From: Lutjanus erythropterus
Lineage: Eukaryota; Chordata; Actinopteri; Lutjaniformes; Lutjanidae
NCBI GenBank assembly: GCA_020091685.1
Contig: CM034610.1
Location: forward strand, 11,096,746 to 11,160,745
DNA: 64,000 nucleotides
Direction: 5' to 3'
The position numbers and the translations under genes are program-made. Position 1 is the stretch's first letter. Every line of letters starts with the position of its first letter. Of the stretch, positions 1 through 12,400 are shown piece by piece. Below the pieces are notes generated by a model. That model was not told the origin of the DNA. It worked only from the letters and a program-made list of their open reading frames with translations, and did not search any database.

Positions 1-225
1 ATTTGAATGTTAATTTAAAATTTTGACATCTACTTTATGAATGAAGCTTTGAATGATTTGGTGCAGCTATTTAAAATATTTTTAGAATAGAAAAAGATCT
101 CTAAATTGTAACACATTAAAGAGCTGGGCAGAAAATGGTTAGAGTCAAAATTTGTTTGGCTTATGACTTGTGTTATATAACACCCTGTTTAGGTTCAGGT
201 GTCTGTGAGTAGAGCAGTCCTTTAC

Positions 226-451
226 CTTGCAATCTTGATGTAATAGTGTGTCGGTTTGGGCATGAGGAATTCCCCGGGGATCTCCACTTCGGCCGTCTGT
301 GCAGAGAAGTTGCTGAGGAAGCGACACTTCTCCTCGATGAGGAAGAACTTGGGCAGCTGCTTGGTCTTGGCCTCCAGGATCTTGATCCACTTCTTCAGTT
401 TGGAGATCAAATTGTGGAGCTTCATGGAGCCGGGCACACTGAAGTCAAAAT
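226..451 (-). CDS. TRRAP: TRRAP exon 38 of window (last visible; gene continues beyond base 1)
   Basis: A 226-bp exon that completes Asp, then FDFSVPGSMKLHNLISKLKK, then KFFLIEEKCRFLSNFSAQTA, ending PKPTHYYIKIA plus two bases of an Arg codon. The donor is AAG|GTAAAG. In the family the next residues open the PI3K-like pseudokinase domain, so that domain must lie to the left of the window. Confidence 0.97.
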
Positions 452-3400
452 CTGGTTTGGCAGGGGGAAGAAAAGTTATTGTTAAGAGAATCTGCTTATA
501 GTGCTGCCATTTTCATCTCCTTTTTTGCCCCCAACTCATGGTGGACTTGCTGATTTAGTATCAACATGGTTCCTAAAGCTTTTCACTTTTGAGCACTTTT
601 TAATAAGGTGCATTTTCAAGCTTTTCCAGCACCTTACAGCTGTGGTAAATTATTTATATTCAAACTCAAAATTAACACTACATTAAAATTCAAGTGTTTC
701 CAAGGATTTCCAGCGACTGTACAAACCCTGATTCAATGACTTAAAGTAGGATGTGATATTTAGTGTTTTTTTAAGAAGTAGAAAACAAAAATACAAAAGC
801 AGATGCAGGCTGCTAATGATTCAAAGGTGGCCAGAAGAAAACCTCAAGCTGGCCGAGAATGTGTTGCACTTTCACCTCCATAATCAACTATTCTCGAAAT
901 GCCCTTCAGCATGACAGTAACCCCCCCCCCCCCCCAAACTGTTCCAGTGGAGCTGCTCTTGGCCGCCAACAGTACAAGACTGCAACACAGTGGGCAGCTC
1001 CCCAGTGCCCACTGAGTGTTTGTGACCTTTGACCTTTCCTGCAGCTATATGCTCCCACACCTGTGCTATAAATACAAGTTGTTCCTAAGTAACCTTGCCA
1101 AATAAAATACTATGAGGGGTTAAAACACACAGGAGACTAAAAGTAGACTTAAATATGATAAAAGAAAATAGAACAGAAATAAAAAGAATAACTTCTGAAA
1201 GCTTATTGGGTAGAAGACATTTCAATGCGTTTTCACAAAAAGATTCATTAAAGTGAGATCTGGGTTTTTGTTTTACCGTTATTTATCTCATAACATGGAC
1301 TAAGACTACATTGTTTTTCACAGTGATGGCTTAGGGGCAGGCAGTGGTTACACAAACTTACATCTGGGAAATGTCCATTCTAAATATTGTGTTGCACTGT
1401 TGGCCACTCCACTCCAGTAGTGTGGTGCCTTGCTTGAGGGAACTTCATGGATAAGTTATTCATGGCAGGCTGGCAGCACAAGGAGAGCTGTTTGCTCTAT
1501 CGACTTAAAACTCCCTGATGGAGGCTGGGAGCTGATTAAATTAGAGCTATAAAAATGAGAGTCTTAAAGTATTAAATTCCTGTTTCAAGTCACAACTCAT
1601 ATTGCACATAACATATTGTGATGAGCTGCAGCAATAACAACGGAAGGAGGGGAAGTGAGCCAGGCAGGTTTTCCATTTTAGAGTAAAGCCCCGAGGACAT
1701 CTCTGTAACATGAATGCACACACATACACACGCGCGCACGCACACCTACCTCTCCTATTTCAGTACACCCTGTTGTGCCGCCTGTTATAATGAATCCATG
1801 AAACTGCAAGGCCTTGCCATTTCAAACCCGTTCAATCTCTCCCAGAGTGAGACCTCCTAATACTTTAAATAAGCCCTTTAAAACAGCCAATGTTCTTTTC
1901 GGAGTGGCCCTATTTCGCTATCCGTCCGCCTGCAATTCACCTGCCTCGATAGCAGAGGTAAAATTGAAACAGTCCTGAGGAATTGCAACCCGACAACAAT
2001 TCAGCACCATAAAAGTGTATAATGCTTACAAATAGAAAAGAGTGAGACATGCTCCACTTCATGAAACCCTGTAGTCAGCCGTAAAACAATATAGTAATAT
2101 AATTCCACCTTTATTGGATATAAAACATTTTACCTGTTTAAATGTGGAAACAGCTGTGTTAAGAAGCAGGCATTATATTATTAACACTTATAGAAATAAT
2201 TTAAAACTAAACATGTTGTCAAACATGAGCAACAAAGACCTTTACTGAAACAACTGGTTAACAGTATTTAACCATCTTTAAAGGAGGGCTGGGTACCAAA
2301 CTTTAATATTTTTATGTCACTACCATCAAATATAAAAAAAAATCAATACCTTAGGAGTAAAACTCCAAATTATTCTTAATGTTGTAAACCTGCGTGAGTG
2401 GAAAAAGGTGCTGAAACATAAAACTTAAGAGTCGAAACAATGAACAAATGAGGGTTAACAGCATTTGGTTAAAAAGGTTTACATTTTTATGTTTTGAGTG
2501 TGTAAAAAGGAGATATTGGAAATTAGTATCAGAAAAGAAACAGACTCAGGAACCGGTATCAAAGCCAAGGCATTACTACTGGTATCAGCAAATGTTTGAT
2601 TGATACCCCATCCTACTTCTGAGCATCAGTTATAGGTGTAACTTTCTATAAATTTGAATGCCTTAATGCAGTGGTCAGCTCCAACACTTCCAGAACCTTT
2701 GTTAAAATTAGGTCAGTGGTGCATTGTGAATGACACATAAATGTGTGAACAAATGATGTAGCACCTGCCTACCCTCAGGCCGACCAGTGAAAAGCGCTCC
2801 AGACATTGCACATGAAAGATGGACTGTGGCTAATTCAACTTCCCTACATTGACACATCTTCCAGTTTATCTGCTGACCTTGGGATAGCTGATATTTATGC
2901 AATCTTTGTCAGAAAGGATCAACTAGTGTTTTGACATTAATATTACAGCAATATTTTTAAAAAGGATGGAAACAATGATTATAATTAACCTAGTAGATCT
3001 TTTTCACAGCAGCCATTTGACATGAAATAGTAAACACAGGTGTTACTAATGATACTAATTAAGGTTCTGTTCTATTAAAAAAAAAAAAAAGTAAAAAAAA
3101 AAATTAGTCAGGGTGCTGGTATTGTGCGTGTTGGCTCACTGGAAAAGCTGTGCTAAACTAAATGGAACTGGACCTTAATATGTAACATTATTAACACCTG
3201 TGTTTACCCTAGTATTTCATCTCAATCTGGCTGCCGTGAAAAGGGTCTATTAGCCAAAGCACATTAATTGAGAGAAACTACAGAGGTGCACTGTAGAGTG
3301 TGCAATACAGCCAGCAAGACCAGAAGAGAGTTATTTTCAGTCCCCCTGAACTCATCTTTGACCCCTGCCATGTCAGCTGGCTGGGGGAATAGGATGCAGA

Positions 3401-6400
3401 GACAAAGAGTGCGGTGTGGAAAGTATCCAGACTGCTCTCTGACCTGTGTGTAGAAACCATGGCTGGTATTTTGCCCTACCTGACAGACCACAGCGGAGGA
3501 TCTGCACTGCTGCATCAAATTATGGATCCAGACTCAGGAGGTGGGCCACCTCTGTATATAGAACCATCATTCCCCCATGAGTGTGGGACTGTATGAATGT
3601 GTGTAGTGTGATGCAGTCAGCTCAACTTTATTATGTCTGATTGGAGTGTTTCAGAGGTCACCACAGCAGTGTGTATGGGGGGCAAAGGGGTTTCAGCAAT
3701 GAAAGTTCATATTAAAGGGAAAGATCAGCCTAAAATAAAAAATTACATATTTTTCACTGCCGGTAAGAGGTAAAATTTGTATTTTGGATTTTGGGGTGAA
3801 CTGTCCCTTTAAACTTTATGACGGGCAACTAACTTAAGGTACATAGGTGCTCAGCTAAATTACTATGAAGAATTACACTGAGTTACATTTAACTATGCTA
3901 AATGTCAATTTAGCATGACAAATGACTATTCAATAGTCAGAGAATTAAAAAGCCAGGAAACTTGTGCTTTTTTCTGAAAAAGCTCTTGTGACAAAAGTCT
4001 CTGGAACAGATCCACTGCTAAAACAGTAACTCATGCAAATAGCATTCACCGTAATTGGATTTGAATGCCTCCCTGCTGCCAAATGTTATATGTGCACACA
4101 TAAACCCATATTTTCCGGCCCACAAACCCTGTGAAAGCGAGTGAGCCACTAACGTGGTGCGGGGAATGGGAGCTTGGCTGCTCAGCAGCTCTGTAAACCC
4201 TGTTTGTTCCGCTCTGGAAGGCTTGTGTGGTTTCAGTCTCTGTCGGCCCCGCTCCCACGTCGCCTTGAGGACAGCTGGGTAGCGATGGTCGGCAAGCACC
4301 CTGCGAGGCAGAAGCCCTGGTGACGCCTGGCTGCGTGAGCACAGCTGGCACTGCAACATCTGGTAAGATTCATCAGCACACCACTCACTCCGAGCCTCGC
4401 TCACTCGTTTGTGTTGTTCAGTCAGTCAGTCCATGTGCTGTTCCTGTGCTTTTGCTCGCTAATGCCATCACACCTGTCTTCATGTTTCGTCCCATGCTCT
4501 CATGCCTATTGTTTGCTCTTTGATAATTTCCTCTCTTCCATCTTTTATGCTCCTTTCTGTTATTCTCCATGCTTGTCAGCTCTGGCTCACATATATTACA
4601 GCTTTTTCCTCTTCAAGTCAGGTGATCATTTTTCCCTAGCTGCTTTTCATTCAATCGCCGTCCTTGTCCTCCTCTATCCCAGGGCCAAACACATTAGCTC
4701 TATTGGCCACTCTCAGGACCAGTGGAGGGGAAAAGCACAGGAGAGACTGAAGAGCAGAGAGGGGGAGGAGGAAGGAGCTGTGTGGAAATGCAATAAAAAG
4801 GAGAGACCAGGCCGTTTACTGCAAGTGCAATTCAGCGAACATGTATGTGCAGTCGGTCCGTAGGAGTGAAAAGGAGTCAGCAAAGTGGTTTATTTGAACA
4901 CTGAAAGCTGGGGGAGCTGCAGACGATCCTTGTTTAAACCGGGTCCAGTGAACTGTGGTTCAACTCCCTTATGCAATGTAGGAAAACAGACACGTGGCTT
5001 CCAAAAACAGGGGAATGATTGTTTTGAGAAAAATGTCTCAGAGGGGGCCTTGGCTAAACTAGAACTGCACCTGTCCTGTTGGATTCCACAGCTCGCATAT
5101 GAATTTGAACACGCAGGCCAAAATGACTTGAGGCTTCATACGAGCATACACATGAATATCACAGAATTTTTGCTTTGAAATGTGTTAATCCAGATACTGG
5201 GGATGGATCAGAGAACTGTCTCTCATAGCAGAGTGTCTCCCAACTCCTAATCTTTGATGTCACATCAGTGTACAACTCCTCAGAGACTAGAAAATGTGCA
5301 ATTAGGATTTTTTTTTGAGGTTTCAGAGCTAAAAAGGCATTCAAATTTTAAGATAAAAGCTACACACCATTGGTAATTCACACTGTCAGTGGGTCACCTC
5401 AATGACGGCATGACATTTAACATTAGTACGTAATTTCTAATCTCCCTTTAGAAAAAGTCCAACACCATGTAATACAAACCCCAGTGGATATCTATAATAA
5501 AAGTCTAACATTTAAATCCCCCAAAGGACAGATTCAGTAGTCTTTATTTTAGGTATGTTGTATATCACCCTACCTTGATGACTTGAGGGTTGTTTATGTT
5601 GGTTATTCACTGCCAATTCTACCCTCCAATTAGTGATTTTGTCTCTAATGAGAACATAATAGCTTCCCTGCTATTGTTTTCAACCAATATATAACAGACA
5701 GGGAATTCAGCATTTTATCTCTGTGCCACGGCTGCTTTAGTTGTGGTACACTGTGTTGCCAGATTGGTCTGATGTTTTTGAGCCCAATAATTGCTCAAAA
5801 TCCACCCAAATATTATCTATAAGAAACATTAATACAAATGAATTCATCAGCATTTGAACATTTTCCATTTCTGCCCCCTGCCTTAAAAATACAGAAGTAG
5901 TAATGTAGTAATGGGGCAGCTCAAATAACAAAAATAATTGTTCACTTAGTAAAGTGCAAAATGCCTTGACAGTATGCCAATTTAGAGTGTAGCCCTGACA
6001 CACACAGAGCAGAAGAGAGGAAAAATACACACAATTCCATGCTATCAAGAAGCAAAACAAATAATGATGTTGGAATTTTGCAAGTAAGTAGGTTTCTGTT
6101 AGAATGAAAATACAGATATGTGTGTGTGTTTATAGGGTAAGCTGCGGGTGGGTGGTAATGATGGCAGTTTGTAGTTCCTCTCAGCAGAATGAATAAAAAT
6201 GATGTCATATCAAAATTCTGCTGAGTGACTGAACGTGTTCACATAACTAAGAAATACAATTTTTGAATATATTTTCCATGCGGTGTGATTTGTATTATTA
6301 TTACTATTTAAAAACCATCCCAACTCTTGGTAAACCAGCTCAAATCCTGTCCACTCGCCCAAGTCCATTTTACCCCACACAAAGCCATCCAAAACGGCCC

Positions 6401-9400
6401 AGTTTGGCAACACTGGTGGTATACTTCCCAAATGCTCTGTTACCTGGCAAAGAGGATAATACTGTAGGAGCAACTTCCAGCTCCAACCACAATAAAACAG
6501 CACTTAATTGGTGGCTGGTGGCACTTATGCTAACTGGAGTTGCACTACATTAACATTTCAATATGAAATTGTTGCACAGTGTCAATATGGTCAAAACTAT
6601 TCTACTCAGTCTTTGATGGGCTAGACGTCTATAAAACCTGCATTGAGAATCTATTTTACTCTGAATACAAAGCTACTAAGAAATAAAATAATTTCATTAG
6701 AGTTAGAATAGAGTGATGTAGTGCAATAAATCATGTTTTACAAACTTTTAAACACTACTAAGACTAGGAGCTAACCTGTTGCAATAGAGTTCACTATTTC
6801 ATAGTCTCAGCTGAGGCAAGAGCACTTATCTGTTGTATTTTATCAAACCCTGGCAGGTTTTTGTGCTTCTTGAGGTCAGGTTGCAGTGATGCAACAGCTT
6901 ACATTAGAAATTCAGCTGACTTGTGTATAATCAAAACAAGTGGACATGTCCACACACACAGTGTAATAAAGACAGTAACAGACACACAGATATTTCTGAC
7001 CATCCCCCAGAAACAACCCCTTCCTGAAATCATATCGTCCTGTCGGAAAACTTAATTACACTCCCCAACACCAATGCTCCAGCTGCTCCAAGCGATGGCG
7101 CAGTCTGTCCTGACAGTGCTGATATGAGCAGCGCCCACTTGGATATAACATGACCAGTTCAATATCTCACTACAGAGGCCGTCATCATTTAAACTAGTGC
7201 AGACATACTGTGAAATGAATGCTGCTGTTGTTTGCTGAAAGGTGGCTAATGTCTGAGAGAAGAGGCAGGAGGTGTTGCTGGTGTCACTACCTGGCCAAAT
7301 GTCACACCATTTGAAAAAGGTTTTTTGATTACCTGAAAAAATATGCTTCACATTTTATTTCTCTTCACATTTTTGTGAGTGTTATGATGGAGCTGCAAAG
7401 TGGTAAACCAGTGATGCTAAAAGTTAACTGACAGCCATGAAACTAAGAACAAACGACTAAGTTCAAAAAGTAAACGCAAGAGCAACCTCAAAAATGAAAC
7501 AGCTCTACAACTGTTTTTCTTTTAGTCTGTTCTGTGTGGTTCTAAGTTAATACAGCCAGTCTTGAGTTTATTTAAAAAGCTGACCTACCTGTTGTAAACT
7601 GTCCCTTCATCTTCTGGAAGACAGGGTCCTGGGCTGTGGCCTGGGCCCGGCGTGCTAGCGACTCAGAGGCAGCGCTGGAGAACATTGTGGAAACATTGGA
7701 GACATTCTCCAAGCCGACACCAAAGGTGCTAACAAGCTTCTTGACAAAGTTCAGTGTGTGCGGTGTGATCTTGGCGTCAGACACGGCGCCACTTTTCTCA
7801 AAGGCCACCGAGTAGCATTTAGCCAGGCCTTGTTGGAGCTGCCTCAAGACCTGCAGAAAGAAAGGGAAGTAATAGAAACAGTGAGAAAATAAAATAAATA
7901 TTAATTAGAGATGTCTCAACATTTTTCTCCACTCTGTAACATTTCATTTCAAAGTGTCTGTTCAGTGTGATTTCTGACAAATGGACACACACAAAAGAAA
8001 CAGACACACTGACATTCCTTAAGGGACAAAAGTGCAGTGATGTGATGTCATACAGTAACCAAAGCAAGAGAGACAGGGAAGGTGATGATGGCATAGCATT
8101 CCTCTGCCCCTGCTTGCTCCGTGGAATGAAGCATAGAGCCTGCAGCTGCCGCCGTGTGCCCCAAACCATCACAGATAATCACACAGACACACACACACAC
8201 CAACAAACTTCCGGCCCTAAATCCCTTGCCCCATCCTACACGCTTACTGCACCCATCCATCAACTGTCTCGGTCTCCTCTCCTCCTGCTGCCTCTTTCTC
8301 CCAGTCTTCCCCTCCGCCCACAGACCTGCTACCTTGCACGGCTGCTGCCTAGCATGGCTAAAACAATTTGCAATAGCATCGAGCTGAAGTCAGGTCTACG
8401 TCCTGCACTGACATCCACGCAATTAGCTAGGGAGAAAAAAAGGCTACTGGCTGAATGGGTGATTTAAGTCGACATGTGCTTCTACAAAAAGAATCAGAGA
8501 AAATACCAGCCAAGAAATAATTAAATTAAGGAGGAAATCTACTATCTAAAAAGTACATGAGTCTACCACAATTCTGCCTTGAATATAATCTTCCATCAAA
8601 AGCTTTATGGCAACACTAGTTTAATCAGGGACGACATATTCACAGACAGGTCAGGACAACACGATAGACTAAACAGATGTGTCGGCCCACCAGAGAGACA
8701 AAATCTGCCAAACTGTGGTCATCTGGTTGACCAGGTGGCGTGATACACACATACACTAGATGAGCACTCCAACTTGCTTTCACACATATGCAGAGATGCA
8801 TAAAGGTTTTTACAACCTGCTGTATTATTTTCTCACCATCTGATCCACTGAGAACACACATGAAACAACAAAGTCAGCCACACACAAAAAAAGCAGCACC
8901 TTTGTTCTTCTCACCTCTTCATGCCAGTTCTCCCTGAACCACACCATCTGGTCCACGATGCCCTCCAGGGACGAGAGCAAGGTGGGGTGCAGCTCCCGCT
9001 GCATGTGCATGATCCGGCTGCAGCGCCACATTGGGGCAGTGGCCCGGATAGGCCCCGGGTCGGAGGCCCCAGAGTGAGGCTGGGCTCCCACTGAACTGGG
9101 CTGCTGTTGTCCAGATGCATCTAAAGAAGAAGAGCGGGTAGGAGGGGGCGAAGGATGAATGGTGGGGGGTGGTGGGCAACCGAAGGAAAATCAGAGGCAG
9201 AGAGGAAAAACGGGAAAGACAGATAATCAGAATTGGAAAAGCAAACAAGAGGAAAAAAACAAGTAGAGTCAGATTTAACAGCTTCTTATTACAAACAGTT
9301 TTTGGGAAAAAAAGTATTGTGTATTGTGATACAATACAATTTTTTGATTGCTGACTCTATATTTTATATATATATAAAAATAACCATTCAGTCCATTAGC

Positions 9401-12400
9401 TTGATGCTAATGGACTGAATGGAATGGAATGGAATTACCATGAATGTGTTAACAGAAATTAGTACTGTAACTGCTATAACATGATGTTAAAAGGATCCAT
9501 TCAACTTCACGTTTATCATAATACAACAAATGTGCTCATCCTTTCAGAAAAACATCCTCTGCTCTGTGGACTCAAACAAATAGCTGCTGACTTCACAGTG
9601 CTAACTCAATCTTTTACTCTGGCTTCAACAGCCACACGGAGGAACTACAGCAAACTCAAAGGGTCAAAACCCAGTGGGTTTAAAACTACAGCCAGGGGCT
9701 CTATTAATCATATTTTATTTATTATTTTCTCCTGGCACTAGCTAGATGTGCAGGAACAGCTAAATGTGGCAGTCTACTTCAAAAAGTTTTTTTATTTACC
9801 ACTTTTTCCAGGGTTTGGGAGACATGAATTATGTTATATGTAAGAGAAGTGTATGATTCTTGATATCTAATCACAATACTTAAGAATCACAATACATATC
9901 AGATCCACCTAAGTACCGCAATAATATGGAAGCAGTAGATAAGCCCCTCCCAGCCCTGGGAGGTTATTGTTGCAGAGCACATTTTCTCTACCTATACCTC
10001 CCCTTTGCATTTACTGACTCAGCATGGTAGAAGTAGAAAAGAGCTTTTAACGTTCTGAGTGTGGTATAATGAGGCAACACAATACAGCCAGCCGTGTTTA
10101 CTCACCACTTTTGTAGCGCTCCCTCTGCTCGATCTTGAGTGTCAGGTAAAGGGTGCGGATAGGGAAGTAGACAGCCTGGGGGTACACTCGTCCCACCTAG
10201 CAGATAAAAGAGGGTCACAGATTACATTTCAAAGACTCCCCCTCAGGACCACAAAAGAGAGAGTGAGAGGAGGCAGAGGAGGAGGAAATGGAGGGAGAGT
10301 GAGACAGAGAGATACTGTTTGTGTGTCATAGAAAGAGAGAGAGATCATACTGATACAGCCAGAGACCTCTGCTTATAACAGAGGCAGTGTTTGAAGCTTT
10401 GAGTCAGGGGAGTTGGGGAAGTTAAAAACACGTCATGGCTGAATTACAAAACTGAATGTGACTGATGATGAAATTGCCCTCAAGACTTTCAAAAAAAGTC
10501 ACTGACAACATTGGAAGACTTAATGGTAGAAGCCAGGACATAAGAGATTTCAAGTTTTAAACACAGAGCAAATTCACCTCAAACTTGGTGGAGTAGGATG
10601 TCTTTGATAAGTGATGCAGCAGGTGAATTCAGTGTCTGCCTTTGGTGTATAATTTATATATCTGTTTCAGGTTCACAGTTCATTCAGAAGATAGGATATT
10701 TCGCTTGTACTGTAGTTTAGCATCCAAGCTGCATAATTTTCTGAAATCAATATTCTGTATTCACTGAAAATACCTGCTACTAAACCAAGAAATTAACTAA
10801 AAACCCATGCTTCAGAAAAAGTTTGCAAGCTACTCGCTTGCAGATATTTTTCTTTCAGTTTTTACTTTACTCAGAAAGGGCACATTCGTCTACGGTAGGT
10901 TTCTTTCATTTATCATCCATTCATGTAGTCCTGCAACCTCAGAAGGCAATATGGAAAGTATCTGTGTAAATGCACACTTTTTAACACCTTATATAAAAGT
11001 CTTGAATGTGCAGTCAAAGCTCAGAACAAATTCTCAAACGCCTCCTTTGAGTGGTGACAATACCAATTCCACGTTTGTCACCAAATGCCACTCTAATACA
11101 TGAGAGGGCGACCACTGCGACACATCTTGGCTATCGCTGTGACTGTACAAAGCGAGTGCCTAAAGGTAGAACATGAGCTGTGACAAAGCTTGCTAAAATT
11201 CTACAGAGGCGAGAATAGAGATCTGTCATGTTTTTCAAGTACAAGCAGAGGTAAAACAATCGCTGCCTTGTTCTATTTTGAATATGTTCAATGGTGGGGA
11301 TCTTAAAATAAGGTTCATTTTTGTAAACATCCGTATAATCAGAGTAACATTCTATATATAAAGAAATGAGAGATTATAATCGACATTTCAGATATGCTTA
11401 TTTTTACAATCATGTCTAAATGAGTGATTAAGAAAATATGTCCAACTTGGAAGTTTGTAATGTGTGGGATTGTCTGAGCACTCAGGTTCCTCTATGGCAA
11501 GGTTAAAAAATATTGATAATAAGATTATATAAATACAAAATGTTTCCGTCTTTTTGTATAATATTAGTGCTGTGTTTCAGCTGGCCCGTGTCACATGCCT
11601 GTGGAAACCAGTGAAACATGAGACAGACACACTTCCACATCAAACTTGTGAGAGAATGGCAGAAAGGAAACGTAGAGTAATTGTACTCTTTACCTGTAGA
11701 TTAAAAAAAACCAGCAAGGTGCACTATTTGTGACAAGGAAGTGCCACACAGCAGCAACACGAGTAACATCTTCATTTATTAACTTAATTTACTTTATTTC
11801 ATTTTAATCATAGTATTCTGTAAAGAGTTTTTTTTTTTACACTTTTTAGCACAAACATTTATATTTAATGGTATAAATCGGTTATTATTAGCCAGTATTT
11901 TTTCCTTGAATTTCTAGGTGGGATAGATCTGTGAGCCTGGCTTAAGGCCCACTGGATATTGGTGGAGGACCAAACCACAAGGTTCTCTCAGGTCTCGGAG
12001 CACAATTTCATAGGCTGCAATTACATAGCTACTTGATCCCTTCTAGCCCCTCTATACGCCTGCAGGGCAGAAAGGGATACCTCCACATCTCAACAACAAA
12101 ACTGAGCTCAATATGAGTAAAAGTGGGTTGAGGACGGATGGATGGATGGTGGTGCTGGTGGAAGGGGATAAAGCAGAGAGATAGAGAAAGAAAGAGAAGA
12201 AGCTTTCTTTCACAATTCAGCCTAAGGCTAAATGGATTTTGGACCCTCTAAGCTCACTGTCTCTATCCAAATACCTCTGACATCTGGCCCAAGCCTTCAG
12301 AGGGATTCTCAAAATACACAAATCAAGATTACACAAAAACTAGCTCAAGTTTAAAGCTTCCAGTGAGAATGGGTTGGCCCACGGCAAACTAGAACATACT

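Larger units (their letters stand above)
452..7588 (-). other. TRRAP intron between window exons 37 and 38 (7,137 bp)
   Basis: The longest intron in the window. It holds a repeat fragment at about 585..740, a C15 run (921..935), a CA-rich tract (1717..1746), a diverged hAT-like MITE (2284..2615), A-runs near 3079..3105, a 101-bp TTAA MITE (3712..3812) and an hAT-like element (5751..6415). Open frames in 4018..4863 resemble no protein I know and are probably chance. Confidence 0.8.

Noticed and set aside
4018-4863. Open frames of 128 codons (minus) and 150 codons (plus) in the exon 37-38 intron
   Set aside because: They match no family I know, lack domain patterns and sit inside an intron rich in decayed repeats. 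Chance open frames are the simplest explanation.
7967-8467. 166-codon plus-strand open frame
   Set aside because: It has low-complexity Pro/Ser/Thr/His composition from a CA- and CT-rich intron, is antisense to TRRAP, and shows no recognisable domain.
9384-9422. Perfect hairpin as a microRNA precursor
   Set aside because: A 17-bp stem with a 5-nt loop is too short for a canonical precursor, and the flanks do not extend the pairing.
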